Assembly: GCA_001829315.1 (NCBI GenBank)
Contig: MIAY01000033.1
Location: 55,319 to 119,318, forward strand
Direction: 5' to 3'
Origin: Spirochaetes bacterium GWE1_32_154
GTDB taxonomy: Bacteria; Spirochaetota; GWE2-31-10
Length of the DNA stretch: 64,000 nucleotides
The notes under the pieces were generated by a model, which made no database searches, had not been told where the DNA came from, and worked only from the letters and a program-made list of their open reading frames with translations. The position numbers were made by a program, and so were the translations under genes. Positions 53,901 through 62,547 of this stretch are shown piece after piece (positions within the stretch are counted from its first letter, which is position 1; every line of letters begins with the position of its first letter).

Positions 53901-54508
53901 CAAGTGGAACATTTGCTATAAAATATTTGTGCAATAGTGACATACCAATTGAATCGATTCAAATTAAAAATAATAAATCCACTATTCCTGAATCTATAAA
54001 ACACTTATTCGAATACACTATTACACCTGAAAATGCTATTCAAACAGTTATTTGGTCATCACTTGATGAATCAATTGCAATAGTTTCAAATGATGGCGTA
54101 GTTACCGCTTTATCTCCCGGAACAACCATGATACGAGCTACATCTACTAATGAACCTTTAAACTATGTAGAACACTCAATTACCATCACTCCATCAATTG
54201 CATTAACAGTTAATGAATGGACTGATGACACCTTGATTAACCGTGAAAATAAATCATATTCATTTGATGTAGTAGCGGGTAAAACATATTCTATTTATTG
54301 GAATGATTGGTATAATACGAAAACAGCTCATTTATATGTCTCTGCTTATAAATCAAACAAAATTGATTCATATTTTGATCGACAATCATATGGATATACC
54401 TCACCAAGAAAAATAACACCATCTGAAAATGGCAAAATATTTTTAGAAGTGCAGGAAAGTTGGGCTAATTACGAAGTAACCTTCGCTATAAAATACACTG
54501 AAAACTAA
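50960..54508 (+). CDS. Giant lipoprotein with six Big_2-plus-pre-peptidase-like repeat units
   Basis: About 1182 residues from the ATG at 50960 (GAGGGG eight bases upstream; a longer in-frame start at 50915 would remove the signal). The signal ends in a lipobox LSSC at about 19. Six units of about 190 residues follow, each with a Big_2 immunoglobulin-like domain ('IATVSDNGLVTALTPGTAVIRA', cited in part) and a second domain with the pattern 'WYSFDGIAGKTYSIYWND ... VSAYKSDKIDSYF ... GKIYLKVEGYWS ... GTFAIKY', which resembles pre-peptidase C-terminal domains. It is presumably a surface adhesin or binding protein; the following gene encodes a protease. Confidence 0.75.
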   Translation: MIQFLKYLFTISIILLSSCTQITRLELPVISITLSSKSIEIYPQSIKELTAIISPASEPQEIIWKSDNTAIATVSEKGLVTGVSEGQTIIRAVFKYDESKSAQCSVTVAKTPDIKAIEWPPETTLSKGETIWYSFQAETGKTYSIRWNDKSGNSNSVTNLTDIVVSAYKSDKITPYFEDIDSAYIVPQTIISSEDGLIYIKITGYRISDAGNFSLRFICHDDYPIETLSIIENNITLMEEFSIKLTISTTPIEAIQSCIWSSDNKSIATVSTTGLITAISAGSTIIRAISTANSSKLAQCFITVLPINHLSNNEWHDNSIESDEVQWYSFEGKAGRTSSIYWNDDYEGDNTKTCSVRVSAYKSNKIDTYFTNENYGYRTPQKITPPVNEKIYLKVQGYGSNSIGTFAIKFLCQEDLSITSLTINDQKLTLIKASTHTLKPTIFPSEAIQNVSWTSSNTSVATVSDAGVVTGIANGTAIIKATSTQDNTKSAECIISVKSDFTLENTIWTANSLQNDEVQWYSFEGIAGKTYSIYTNDNLQGDTTKTANIEVSAYKSDKINSYFNNKAYGYSSPERIIASENGKIFLKIDGYWSHSSGTFAIKYLCNNEIPIESVNITKIPSTTFESTTYQLQCSITPLLAVQIVTWSSLNESIATVSDNGLVTALTPGTAVIRATSTNDPLQYADCSTTITPPISLTSNEWTDGTFITGEVSWYSFDGISGKTYSIYWNDDNDGDNKKTADIYVSAYKSDKIDSYFYKKAYGYKSPRTITPSENGKIYLKVEGYWSDSSGTFAIKYLCNNDIPIESIDIVTNSLIIRECITSQLEYSITPLIAIQTVNWSSLNESIATVSDIGLVTAQYPGTTVIRATSTNDPLKYSDCSITVTPSTSLTTNVWFDDTLISGKIQWYSFDAIAGKTYSIYLNDKNQGDNSKTATIYVSAFKSDKIDSYFTNQYYAYNYPEKITPSENGKIYLQVKGYYSNSSGTFAIKYLCNSDIPIESIQIKNNKSTIPESIKHLFEYTITPENAIQTVIWSSLDESIAIVSNDGVVTALSPGTTMIRATSTNEPLNYVEHSITITPSIALTVNEWTDDTLINRENKSYSFDVVAGKTYSIYWNDWYNTKTAHLYVSAYKSNKIDSYFDRQSYGYTSPRKITPSENGKIFLEVQESWANYEVTFAIKYTEN
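51626..53941 (+). repeat. Four consecutive 579-bp in-frame repeat units
   Basis: Unit starts at 51626, 52205, 52784 and 53363, with the next at 53942, are each exactly 579 bases (193 codons) apart. Units 4 and 5 are the most alike, sharing IPIES, WSSLNESIATVSD and VIRATSTNDPL. The first unit (51038-51625) and the last (53942-54505) are the same module with small length differences. Exact period with point divergence means duplication without later indels. Confidence 0.9.
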
Positions 54509-54527
54509 ATAAAAGGACAACGTACGA

Positions 54528-55919
54528 ATGCATATACAAAAAGCTTTAAAAATATACACTCTACTCATTATTCTCCCGGTTATCTTTCAATGTTCATCAA
54601 ACTTTGTCATAAACGATAGCAAACCACCGATAAATGAGTTTATTTATCATACAATGAAAGATGTCTACTTATGGAATGATACAATACCGGCAATCGATTA
54701 CGCATCGTATGATAACCCGGAAGAATTATTTAATGCATTATTAAATAAAGATAAAGATCATTGGAGTTTTATGTATAAAGTTGACCGGAGTCTTGAACTC
54801 GAATTTGGTGAGGAATACGGATTAGGTTTATATTTTATGTGGGTTCAAAATGGTGAATTATGGGATTTAAGAGTCGGTTATGTTAAAAGCTCTTCTCCGG
54901 CCTATTATAGTAAAATACAAAGAGGTTATACTATAGTCACTATTAATTCTCAACCGGTTTCAGGTGTACAATCAATTGAAGAAGGATCAACCAATCTGCA
55001 AAATGCCATTGCTAATAGAGATATTATAGAATTAAAAATTTTAGATAATAAAAAAACTGAACAGGAAATCACATTACAAAAGGATATTTATCGTTCAAGT
55101 GCCATTGGCGTAAATACAACACTTACAACGGCAAAAGGAACAGTCGGTTATTTAGAATATAGAAGTTTTGATTATTCACAAAATCCATATGAAGAAGACA
55201 CAAACCCTTATTCAGATCTTGATTCGGCATTTTCTCATTTTAAGAATGAAAATATCAAAGATCTTATTATTGACTTACGATATAATGGCGGTGGTAGTGT
55301 CGATGTTTCAAGACATCTTGCCAGTTTAATATATAATAAAGAAGGTGAGATATTTCAAAAATCATATACCAACGGCAGAAACTTTGAACCTATTGTTTCC
55401 TCTTATTTTAACTCTCAAATCGATTATTACTATAGTTATGGTGACTATCTTTTAAGAAATCTCATGCCTCAACAGGGGTATTTTACACATTATTTTGATC
55501 ACACGGTCACTTCAACTGGATTACGAAGGGTTATTTTTATTACAACAGAAATGTCTGCTTCAGCAAGCGAGTCATTGATAAACTCACTTCGTCCATTTAT
55601 TGAGGTAATTATTATCGGTCAGGCGACTCATGGAAAGTATGTAGGAATGTCCGGATTTAGCTATAATGACTATGTCTTTTATCCAATTATGTTTAAAGGG
55701 TATAATGCAGAAGGATATGGCGATTTCGTTGACGGACTTCCGGCTGATTGCATTGTAGAAGATAATCTTGATTTTCAACTCGGCGATGTTAATGAACCAT
55801 GCCTGAAAGAAGCGTTGTATTACATAGAAAACAACCGTTTTTCCAATACGCCTGCAAAAAGTGCTTCTACCAAAGAAGTTCCTTTGGCTGGTTTAAACAG
55901 AATATATAGATCATTTTAA
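54528..55919 (+). CDS. S41 family carboxyl-terminal processing protease, lipoprotein
   Basis: This 463-residue lipoprotein (lipobox FQC with Cys21) has a PDZ-like region near 95-185, LIIDLRYNGGGSVDV at about 246-260, the catalytic Ser in EMSASASESL (343-350) and the general base Lys370 in ATHGK. N-terminal DVYLWND and WSFMYK are also typical of lipid-anchored bacterial S41 proteases. It probably cleaves exported proteins in the periplasm or at the surface, and its position behind the Big_2 lipoprotein suggests a functional link. Confidence 0.9.
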   Translation: MHIQKALKIYTLLIILPVIFQCSSNFVINDSKPPINEFIYHTMKDVYLWNDTIPAIDYASYDNPEELFNALLNKDKDHWSFMYKVDRSLELEFGEEYGLGLYFMWVQNGELWDLRVGYVKSSSPAYYSKIQRGYTIVTINSQPVSGVQSIEEGSTNLQNAIANRDIIELKILDNKKTEQEITLQKDIYRSSAIGVNTTLTTAKGTVGYLEYRSFDYSQNPYEEDTNPYSDLDSAFSHFKNENIKDLIIDLRYNGGGSVDVSRHLASLIYNKEGEIFQKSYTNGRNFEPIVSSYFNSQIDYYYSYGDYLLRNLMPQQGYFTHYFDHTVTSTGLRRVIFITTEMSASASESLINSLRPFIEVIIIGQATHGKYVGMSGFSYNDYVFYPIMFKGYNAEGYGDFVDGLPADCIVEDNLDFQLGDVNEPCLKEALYYIENNRFSNTPAKSASTKEVPLAGLNRIYRSF

Positions 55920-55942
55920 GATTCCAATTTCTAAGGATAAAT

Positions 55943-56377
55943 ATGAACAAAAAAATTACATTATATATGATACTTATAACAATTCTCTTAATGTTATTAT
56001 CCTGTGCGGTTAACAATAATACTTCACTTATTAAAATTTATAATCTTAGTGATAAAGAAATAAGCAATTTTAAAATTGGTAATACGTATATTTTCTCAGT
56101 ACTTAAATCAGGTGAAGTACATGATTACTGGGCATCAATTATTGTAACAGGCACCATCTATGGTGATAATATCGATGTAGTTCGTGCAAAAAAACTTATT
56201 GATGATGACATATCAGAAACATCATTCACCATACAAAAAGACAATTCAGAATGTATATTTATGACTAACTATGAATATCACATAGATATTTTAAATGATG
56301 TTGATGGTATTACTGCATATATTAATGCGGGTATTTCTCCTGGCAAGAATACAGACTATCATTATCCTGCAAACTAA
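55943..56377 (+). CDS. Small lipoprotein, paralogue of the next gene
   Basis: This 144-residue protein has a lipobox (LLSC, Cys21) and a beta-rich mature part with KIYNLSDKEISNF, GEVHDYWAS and a final AYINAGISPGKNTDYHYPAN. The ends and several central positions match the following gene (e.g. '...PG.....YHYPA'). SD AAGGA lies before the ATG. No known family is recognised. It is encoded just after the S41 protease and is a possible substrate or partner. Confidence 0.7.
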   Translation: MNKKITLYMILITILLMLLSCAVNNNTSLIKIYNLSDKEISNFKIGNTYIFSVLKSGEVHDYWASIIVTGTIYGDNIDVVRAKKLIDDDISETSFTIQKDNSECIFMTNYEYHIDILNDVDGITAYINAGISPGKNTDYHYPAN

Positions 56378-56393
56378 AAAAAATGGAGTTGCA

Positions 56394-56876
56394 ATGTTGA
56401 ATATTATTGTACATAAAAAATGGTTTTCAAAAATATGTTTAATCTTATTACCTTTACTATTCTCATCATGTGCTATTTCAAGTGAAAAGAGTTTAGTTAC
56501 AATATCAAACCATACAGATAAAACTATCAGTATGAATCTTTTTCAAAATGTTTCAAATATTGCCCCGGGTGCATCGCAAGATTATTGGTTAAGCAGTGAA
56601 ACCTCATTTACAGCAACTTCAAGTGATATTAAAAAATTTTATATTGCAAAAAAATATGATGAAGAAAATGGTATGATTGATTATTCAGAAGAGACAAAAT
56701 GCTATTTTAAATTGGGTTATCGCTATGAAATACGATGTATACAAATAACCGTAGATGTAGGTGCTTATATTATAAACAATGAATCACTAATTTTAGCTTT
56801 TATTGAACCGGGTATAAAAATCGGAGAAAAAAAAGAAAGCAATGATTTTTATCACTACCCTGCAACGTATTATTAA
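56394..56876 (+). CDS. Small lipoprotein, paralogue of the previous gene
   Basis: About 160 residues from the ATG at 56394, eight bases after TGGAG; a longer in-frame reading from 56295 overlaps the previous gene and lacks a signal peptide, so it is rejected. Lipobox FSSC gives the acceptor Cys near 23. The mature part has VTISNHTDKTISMNL, GASQDYWLSSE, DVGAYIINNES and FYHYPATYY, clearly parallel to the previous protein (e.g. DYW and YHYPA). The pair arose by duplication. A terminator follows. Confidence 0.75.
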   Translation: MLNIIVHKKWFSKICLILLPLLFSSCAISSEKSLVTISNHTDKTISMNLFQNVSNIAPGASQDYWLSSETSFTATSSDIKKFYIAKKYDEENGMIDYSEETKCYFKLGYRYEIRCIQITVDVGAYIINNESLILAFIEPGIKIGEKKESNDFYHYPATYY

Positions 56877-56917
56877 TAAAAAAAAGCACTCCTAATTAGT
56901 TTTAGAAGTGCTTTTTT
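56876..56917. terminator. Bidirectional terminator
   Basis: AAAAAGCACT and AGTGCTTTTTT arms around a loop of about 16 bases, between the lipoprotein gene and the converging transketolase gene. Confidence 0.8.
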
Positions 56918-56929
56918 ATTAGTTAATCT

Positions 56930-58939
56930 TTATAGATCTCTTGTAAGTACATCTTTTGCTTTCTGATAAATATTTTCTTTTGTTAAACCAAAATATTTTG
57001 CTAAATCTTCAGCTTTTCCTGAAATACCAAACTTATTGATACCAACAGTGTCACCGTCAAAACCGGTATATTTATTCCAGAATGTACTGATTCCTGCTTC
57101 AACAGCCAGTCTTAATCTCACTTTTCGAGGAAGTACTTTTTCTCTATATTCATCAGATTGTTTTTCAAACAAAAATGGTGAAAAGAAATTAACAACACGC
57201 ACCGAGTAATTTTCTTTTTCTAAAATCTCTGCAACTTGTAATGTCGGATACACTTCTGTACCTGTAGCCATAAGTATAATATCAATATGGCTGTCTTTTT
57301 CCTGTTTAAGAATGTACGCTCCATGTTTTGCATCATGGCAACTGTTATATTTTTTATAATCTAAAACCGGTGTTTTTTGTCTTGAAGTTATTATAATACT
57401 TGGTGTATGTTTTGACTTCAATGCAACTTCCCATGCAATTTTAGTTTCCTCAGCATCGGCAGGTCGCATAACATTTAAATTGGGTATAATTCGTAAATTT
57501 GTCAAATGCTCAACAGGATGATGAGTCGGTCCGTCTTCACCAACAAATATCGAATCATGTGAAAACATTAATACAAAAGGTATTCTCATAAGTGCAGCCA
57601 TTCTGATTGAAGGTGTCATGTAGGTAGAAAACGCTAAAAATGTTCCGGCAACCGGTATGATACCGCCGAAAAGATACAAGCCATTCATAATTGTTCCCAT
57701 CGCATGTTCACGAACACCATATTGAATATTATAACCAAGGTAATTCTCAGGTGATACTTCAGATTTATCTTTTATAATCGTCATTGTAGAGCTGGCAAGA
57801 TCAGCACTTCCTGACACGACATATTCTACATCCTTAATAATTTCATTAAGAATATTTTGTGATGCATTTCGCGTCGGGATAGAATCTCCCGCGTTAAAAT
57901 TTGATAAATGATGAAAAGCCTCTTCCGGGATATGTCTTTTGAAAGCGTCATCAAAGTTTTTTCGTAGTTCAGGATATGAAGATGACCATTTTTCAAACAT
58001 CTTTTTCCATGCTGCGTGATTTGAAGAGAATGCTTTATTACGTTCAGTAAAATAAGAATACGCATCAGGTTCAACAGCAAAATCACCGGAAATTTGTAAT
58101 TCACATTTCGTAGCTTCAATTTCATCTTTACCAAGCGGGGCACCATGACATGAAGAAGACCCCTGTTTCTTAGGAGAACCTTTTCCAATAATTGTATTGG
58201 CTATAATTAAAACCGGTTTATTTTCTGTGATTCTTGCAGAATCAGCTTCATCAAAACCTCTTTTTAAATCATCAAAATTGTATGGATCAATACTTGTGAC
58301 ATACCAGCCTTGCGCTTCAAAACGGGCTTTCACATTTTCTGTGAAAGTAATATCGGTTGACCCTTCTATTGATATTTTATTACTGTCATATACTGCGATC
58401 AGATTATTCAGTTTTAAATGTCCTGCTAGAGAACAGGTTTCGTAACTGACCCCTTCCATAAGGTCACCATCACCGACTAAAACGACAACTCTGCTTGTGA
58501 TAACCGGAAAATCTTCCTTATTATACTTTGCAGCATGTCTTTTACCTGCCAATGCCATACCGACTGCATTTCCAAGCCCCTGACCAAGCGGACCTGTTGA
58601 TGTTTCAACACCGGGAGTCCAACCGAACTCAGGGTGTCCCGGAGTATTTGATTTCATTTGTCGGAATTGTTTAATGTCTTCAATTGTTATACCATAACCG
58701 GCTAAATGCATTAGTGAATAAAGCAACATGGAACCATGCCCTGCAGATAATACAAAACGATCACGATTTATCCAGTTTAAATCCTGAGGATCATGATTTA
58801 AAAATTCGCCGAAAATATAACTGCCAAGTTCGGCACAACCTAAAGGCAATCCCGGATGTCCTGAGGCAGCTTTTTCAATTGCATCCATTGATAACGCTCT
58901 TACCGATTTTGCAGAAGCTTCCAACCCTGAAATATTCAT
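56930..58939 (-). CDS. tkt: Transketolase
   Basis: About 669 residues, the normal size, thiamine diphosphate-dependent. KAASGHPGLPLGCAELG, GHPEFGWTPGVETSTGPLGQG (in pieces), VGDGDLMEGVSYE with the metal-binding GDG, and SCHGAPLG are in the first domain; NIQYGVREHAMG with the catalytic Glu, FLAFSTYMTPS and FVGEDGPTHHPVEHL in the second. The ATG at 58939 has GGAG eight bases upstream; an in-frame ATG at 59011 would add 24 residues and is unlikely. It has its own transcript and faces the lipoprotein island across a terminator. Confidence 0.96.
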   Translation of the reverse strand: MNISGLEASAKSVRALSMDAIEKAASGHPGLPLGCAELGSYIFGEFLNHDPQDLNWINRDRFVLSAGHGSMLLYSLMHLAGYGITIEDIKQFRQMKSNTPGHPEFGWTPGVETSTGPLGQGLGNAVGMALAGKRHAAKYNKEDFPVITSRVVVLVGDGDLMEGVSYETCSLAGHLKLNNLIAVYDSNKISIEGSTDITFTENVKARFEAQGWYVTSIDPYNFDDLKRGFDEADSARITENKPVLIIANTIIGKGSPKKQGSSSCHGAPLGKDEIEATKCELQISGDFAVEPDAYSYFTERNKAFSSNHAAWKKMFEKWSSSYPELRKNFDDAFKRHIPEEAFHHLSNFNAGDSIPTRNASQNILNEIIKDVEYVVSGSADLASSTMTIIKDKSEVSPENYLGYNIQYGVREHAMGTIMNGLYLFGGIIPVAGTFLAFSTYMTPSIRMAALMRIPFVLMFSHDSIFVGEDGPTHHPVEHLTNLRIIPNLNVMRPADAEETKIAWEVALKSKHTPSIIITSRQKTPVLDYKKYNSCHDAKHGAYILKQEKDSHIDIILMATGTEVYPTLQVAEILEKENYSVRVVNFFSPFLFEKQSDEYREKVLPRKVRLRLAVEAGISTFWNKYTGFDGDTVGINKFGISGKAEDLAKYFGLTKENIYQKAKDVLTRDL

Positions 58940-59080
58940 TAAATAACTCCGAAGTGAATAAATTTTTTTTGAAATCGTGGGCAATTTATCAAAAAAATTA
59001 AAAAAATTCAACGATATAGTTTTATTTTATTGGTAAATAATGATAATATTACGAAGTTTTTAATAAATACGGATAAAATA

Positions 59081-59731
59081 ATGAATGTTAAGCAAAAACC
59101 TCTGATTTTTATTCTTTTTTTTACATTATTTATGAATACGTATCCGGAACTGCTCAAAGAAGAAATTTATTTTAACGCTGATAATACTGCTAAACCGATA
59201 GCAAAAAGATTTTATCAGTATGATGAAAATAATTTTATTATAAAAATAATCGAAAACTATTCGGAAACTAACGATATTATCGAATTAAAATATACCTACG
59301 ATGCTGAAATATTACGAACCGTTGAAGAATATCATAACGGAAGCAGAGTAAAATATAGTGTTTTTAATTATAAAAATGGTATTCCCGAAAATAAAACTGA
59401 TTATGATAATAATGAAAAAGTAGTTTTAAAAAGACAGTTTACATTCAAAACTAATCAATTGAGTGAAATTTCTGATTTTCTGCCGAATGGGGTGTATCTT
59501 GGAAAAAGAGTTTTCAATTATACTTCCGGTATCCTTGATTCTGAATATACAGAAAATGAAATCGGCTATCGTATGGTTCATCGGGTATATACAAGAGCAA
59601 ATGGTTTAATAGTCAAAGTTGAGATGTATATTCGGGACAGATTAATCAGAGTTATTGAAAGAAAATACGAAAAACATGAAATAAAAGAAAACCAGTTTGA
59701 TTTACAAAATAATTTTTGGGATATACGATAA
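59081..59731 (+). CDS. Exported protein with YD-like beta-strand repeats
   Basis: About 216 residues with a signal peptide (FILFFTLFMNTYPE). The mature part repeats a beta hairpin of the form 'Y...N...i.k...y', e.g. RFYQYDENNFIIKI, YTYDAEILRTVEEYHNGSRVKYS and KRVFNYTSGILDSEYTE, typical of YD/RHS-like or MORN-like solenoids. The start is uncertain; an in-frame ATG at 59030 lies before the signal peptide and is not favoured. Its stop TAA overlaps the ATG of the next gene (TAATG). Function unknown. Confidence 0.65.
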   Translation: MNVKQKPLIFILFFTLFMNTYPELLKEEIYFNADNTAKPIAKRFYQYDENNFIIKIIENYSETNDIIELKYTYDAEILRTVEEYHNGSRVKYSVFNYKNGIPENKTDYDNNEKVVLKRQFTFKTNQLSEISDFLPNGVYLGKRVFNYTSGILDSEYTENEIGYRMVHRVYTRANGLIVKVEMYIRDRLIRVIERKYEKHEIKENQFDLQNNFWDIR

Positions 59732-62526
59732 TGAAAAAAATAGTTTGCATTATGTTTTGTATGTACATTCAGTTTACAGTAACATCAATAGGTTTTATAC
59801 CATATCAATCGAATTTCAAAGCGATTGAAACAAAACGGTTTCGAGTTCTTTACCCTGAAAATAAACTTGAAATGGCACAAAAAACTGCCCAATACGCCGA
59901 AGATATTTATGGCAAAGTAAATGGCCTTATTACACGAAAACCTTTCGGACGAATTGTAATCATCATTACCGATCACACTGATAGTGCAAACGGGCTTGCA
60001 TATACCCATTATAGAAATACAATACATTTATACACACCATCAATTGATACAATTGACGGACTTCGAGATACAAAAGACCCTCTCTATTCTATTTTATTAC
60101 ACGAAATGACTCACATTTTTCACCTTGATCAGATTAGTGGTGCAGCATATTTCTGGAGAGTTGTATCCGGCAGGTTGTATTTTCCTGTATCAGGGGCATT
60201 TACCTGGTTTCATGAGGGGATTACCGTTTATTCAGAATCACGACTTACTGAAGGTGGCCGATTGGACACCGCATATACAAAAGCATTATTGCAGAAATTG
60301 GTAGAGAAAAGAGCAATACCTGATTTTCATCGACTTGTTCAACCCATTGTCGATTGGCCGTATGGGGATTCACATTATTATCTCGGCGGGCTTTTTACTG
60401 AATATTTAATTGACACCTACGGCAAAGAAAAATATCAGCAATTTAATAACGATTTATCAAATGATTTCTGGCCTTTTATCTATGAGTTTATGATTAAATT
60501 TCGAAAAGTCTATGGTAAATCTCTTAATACCTTATGGAATGAGTGGCGTGAATCTGAATATGCAAAAGTTGATTTTAAAAAGACAAAACCACAACCGTTA
60601 ATTTCAACTGAAGGTTCGTTAGGTTTCTGGGGTTTTAATGATGATGAGTTGTACTACTCAAGTCACACATCCAATAAAGGCGACGGGTTTTACAAAGTAA
60701 CAAAAGAGAACAAACATATTAAATTATTACCGGGTTTAGTTGACCATGTTGCATTTACCGAAAATGGTTTTTTATTTTTAAAAACGTCGATGTATCCAGG
60801 TGATAAAGAATATACTGATATTTACTTTATGAAAGATGGTAAAAAACTTTGGAAAAGACTGACTATAAAAAAAAGAGTCACATTAATAAGTTATTCTAAA
60901 GAATCTAAAACAGGTTTCTTTGTTGCCGGTAATAATTTCACTGTTTTCACTTTTGATAATGATACACTTACAATAGTTGAAGAGATAAAACAAAATACAT
61001 TTTCTTCCATTATAGATATATCTCAAAGTGGCAGCAATATTGTTTTTTCGGGACGGCTTGTTAATAACAAAAACTATTCTATTGGTATGTTGAATCTCGA
61101 CACCAAAACAGTTTCAATTGTTGAAGGCATTACGGGAAAGAAACCGGTTTTTGTTAATGACAATAGTTTTATTTTCACCGGTAAAATGAAAAATCGAAAT
61201 GACACGCCATTTTTATATACTATCGCAGAGCAAACTTTTTTTGCCGTTGAAAAACCAGATGAGTATGTCAATCAATGCGTCGTTAATGATAACACACTGT
61301 ATTATTCCGGTTTAACGGATAAAGGACATGCACTATTTAAAATCGCGTTTAAATATCCCGTAGCATCTGAAACACCACTACCGGCTGACGACGACTGGTT
61401 GTATTTCGAACCGGTTGATATTCAAAATCCTGTACAGACAAAACAGACATTTTACAATCCTTTCGCGTATTTATATCCTTTGTACTGGTATCCGTTTCCG
61501 CAACTATTAAACAGTTCGTTTGAAATCCCGAAAATTGCATTTTTTCCATATATTATTCCATATATTGCACCGGCTATTACCTTAGGAGGTTTTGAACCGC
61601 TTGGAAGATTTAGCTATGAAATAACGGTCGGGCTTGATTATATAAAATGGTATCCCAATACTTCAGTTAACTTACAATTTAATCTACCCTGTTTGAATTT
61701 AAATTATGTTTTTAATACATCAAAAACAAACGCTTTCTACTATGGAAATTATTCAATTGCACTATATAACGGGGCATCGTTTGTTCCTTATTTTACTATA
61801 GATGACAATAATCTGCTATGGGCTGAAATAACCGGAGGAATTGAACTGACCCAAAATCAAATAAGCGATTATCAATTGAGCGAGATATATCAATTCTCAG
61901 GTGCAATCGGTTATAGTTATACAACGCAACGCAACGGTTCGTATAGTTGGAATTCCGGTTTTTCAATTAATACCGGTATTAAGGGGTACGGTGATTTTAA
62001 TGAATTGTATGATTTGTCATTGTCAATTAATATATTAACAAAAATTCCTGTAGGAAAACATAGTTACTACATCAATAATAAAGCAGGTTACAATATCCTG
62101 CAAAATGATTCATTTATGATCGGTAGTGAAAATCTTATCTTTAATAATGCTGGCTTTTTTTCAAATATTCCGGGAAAAATTGATTTTAAGGGTTTATCGT
62201 ATGCATTGCATGGCGCAATATCTGCTAATGCTTATATTTACACAAATACAGGGTTTAATCTCACATTATACCGGCGATCACATTATTGGGAATTCTTAAC
62301 ACTCGGATTTAGAGGGCTCTATTTTAAACCATTTAATGAGTTTATTGTAACTTTTTCAGATACAACACGATACATGATTGATGCCGGTATCGAGCTTACC
62401 GTTGATTTTTTTGCATATTATGGTAATATAGATTTCAGTATAAATCAGGGATATGCAATCGGATATCTTTTTGGTAATCCGTTACCGTTTGCTAATGTTT
62501 ACTTATATGCAAGTTTACGACTCTAA
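59731..62526 (+). CDS. Exported HExxH metalloprotease with predicted propeller and C-terminal barrel
   Basis: About 931 residues with a signal peptide (about 1-19). The gluzincin-like motif ILLHEMTHIFHLD (HExxH at 124-128) is followed by FTWFHEGITVYSES at about 158-170, supplying the third zinc ligand Glu162 in HEGxxxY, as in the 'peptidase MA-like' family. The middle (about 285-545) resembles a TolB/WD-like propeller with repeated 'W....L......v.f..' strands. The last about 330 residues alternate amphipathic strands and end in YLYASLRL, an outer-membrane barrel pattern. This protease-propeller-barrel fusion is notable. The SD is GGGAT inside the preceding gene. Confidence 0.8.
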   Translation: MKKIVCIMFCMYIQFTVTSIGFIPYQSNFKAIETKRFRVLYPENKLEMAQKTAQYAEDIYGKVNGLITRKPFGRIVIIITDHTDSANGLAYTHYRNTIHLYTPSIDTIDGLRDTKDPLYSILLHEMTHIFHLDQISGAAYFWRVVSGRLYFPVSGAFTWFHEGITVYSESRLTEGGRLDTAYTKALLQKLVEKRAIPDFHRLVQPIVDWPYGDSHYYLGGLFTEYLIDTYGKEKYQQFNNDLSNDFWPFIYEFMIKFRKVYGKSLNTLWNEWRESEYAKVDFKKTKPQPLISTEGSLGFWGFNDDELYYSSHTSNKGDGFYKVTKENKHIKLLPGLVDHVAFTENGFLFLKTSMYPGDKEYTDIYFMKDGKKLWKRLTIKKRVTLISYSKESKTGFFVAGNNFTVFTFDNDTLTIVEEIKQNTFSSIIDISQSGSNIVFSGRLVNNKNYSIGMLNLDTKTVSIVEGITGKKPVFVNDNSFIFTGKMKNRNDTPFLYTIAEQTFFAVEKPDEYVNQCVVNDNTLYYSGLTDKGHALFKIAFKYPVASETPLPADDDWLYFEPVDIQNPVQTKQTFYNPFAYLYPLYWYPFPQLLNSSFEIPKIAFFPYIIPYIAPAITLGGFEPLGRFSYEITVGLDYIKWYPNTSVNLQFNLPCLNLNYVFNTSKTNAFYYGNYSIALYNGASFVPYFTIDDNNLLWAEITGGIELTQNQISDYQLSEIYQFSGAIGYSYTTQRNGSYSWNSGFSINTGIKGYGDFNELYDLSLSINILTKIPVGKHSYYINNKAGYNILQNDSFMIGSENLIFNNAGFFSNIPGKIDFKGLSYALHGAISANAYIYTNTGFNLTLYRRSHYWEFLTLGFRGLYFKPFNEFIVTFSDTTRYMIDAGIELTVDFFAYYGNIDFSINQGYAIGYLFGNPLPFANVYLYASLRL

Positions 62527-62547
62527 CTATTCGATTCGGGGGGGAAT

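Noticed and set aside
51626..53941. Tandem repeats as a CRISPR array
   Set aside because: The repeats are long (579 bases), in frame and encode protein domains; there are no short spacers.
56295..56393. Longer N-terminus of the second small lipoprotein
   Set aside because: It overlaps the previous gene and would hide the lipoprotein signal; the ATG at 56394 has an SD.
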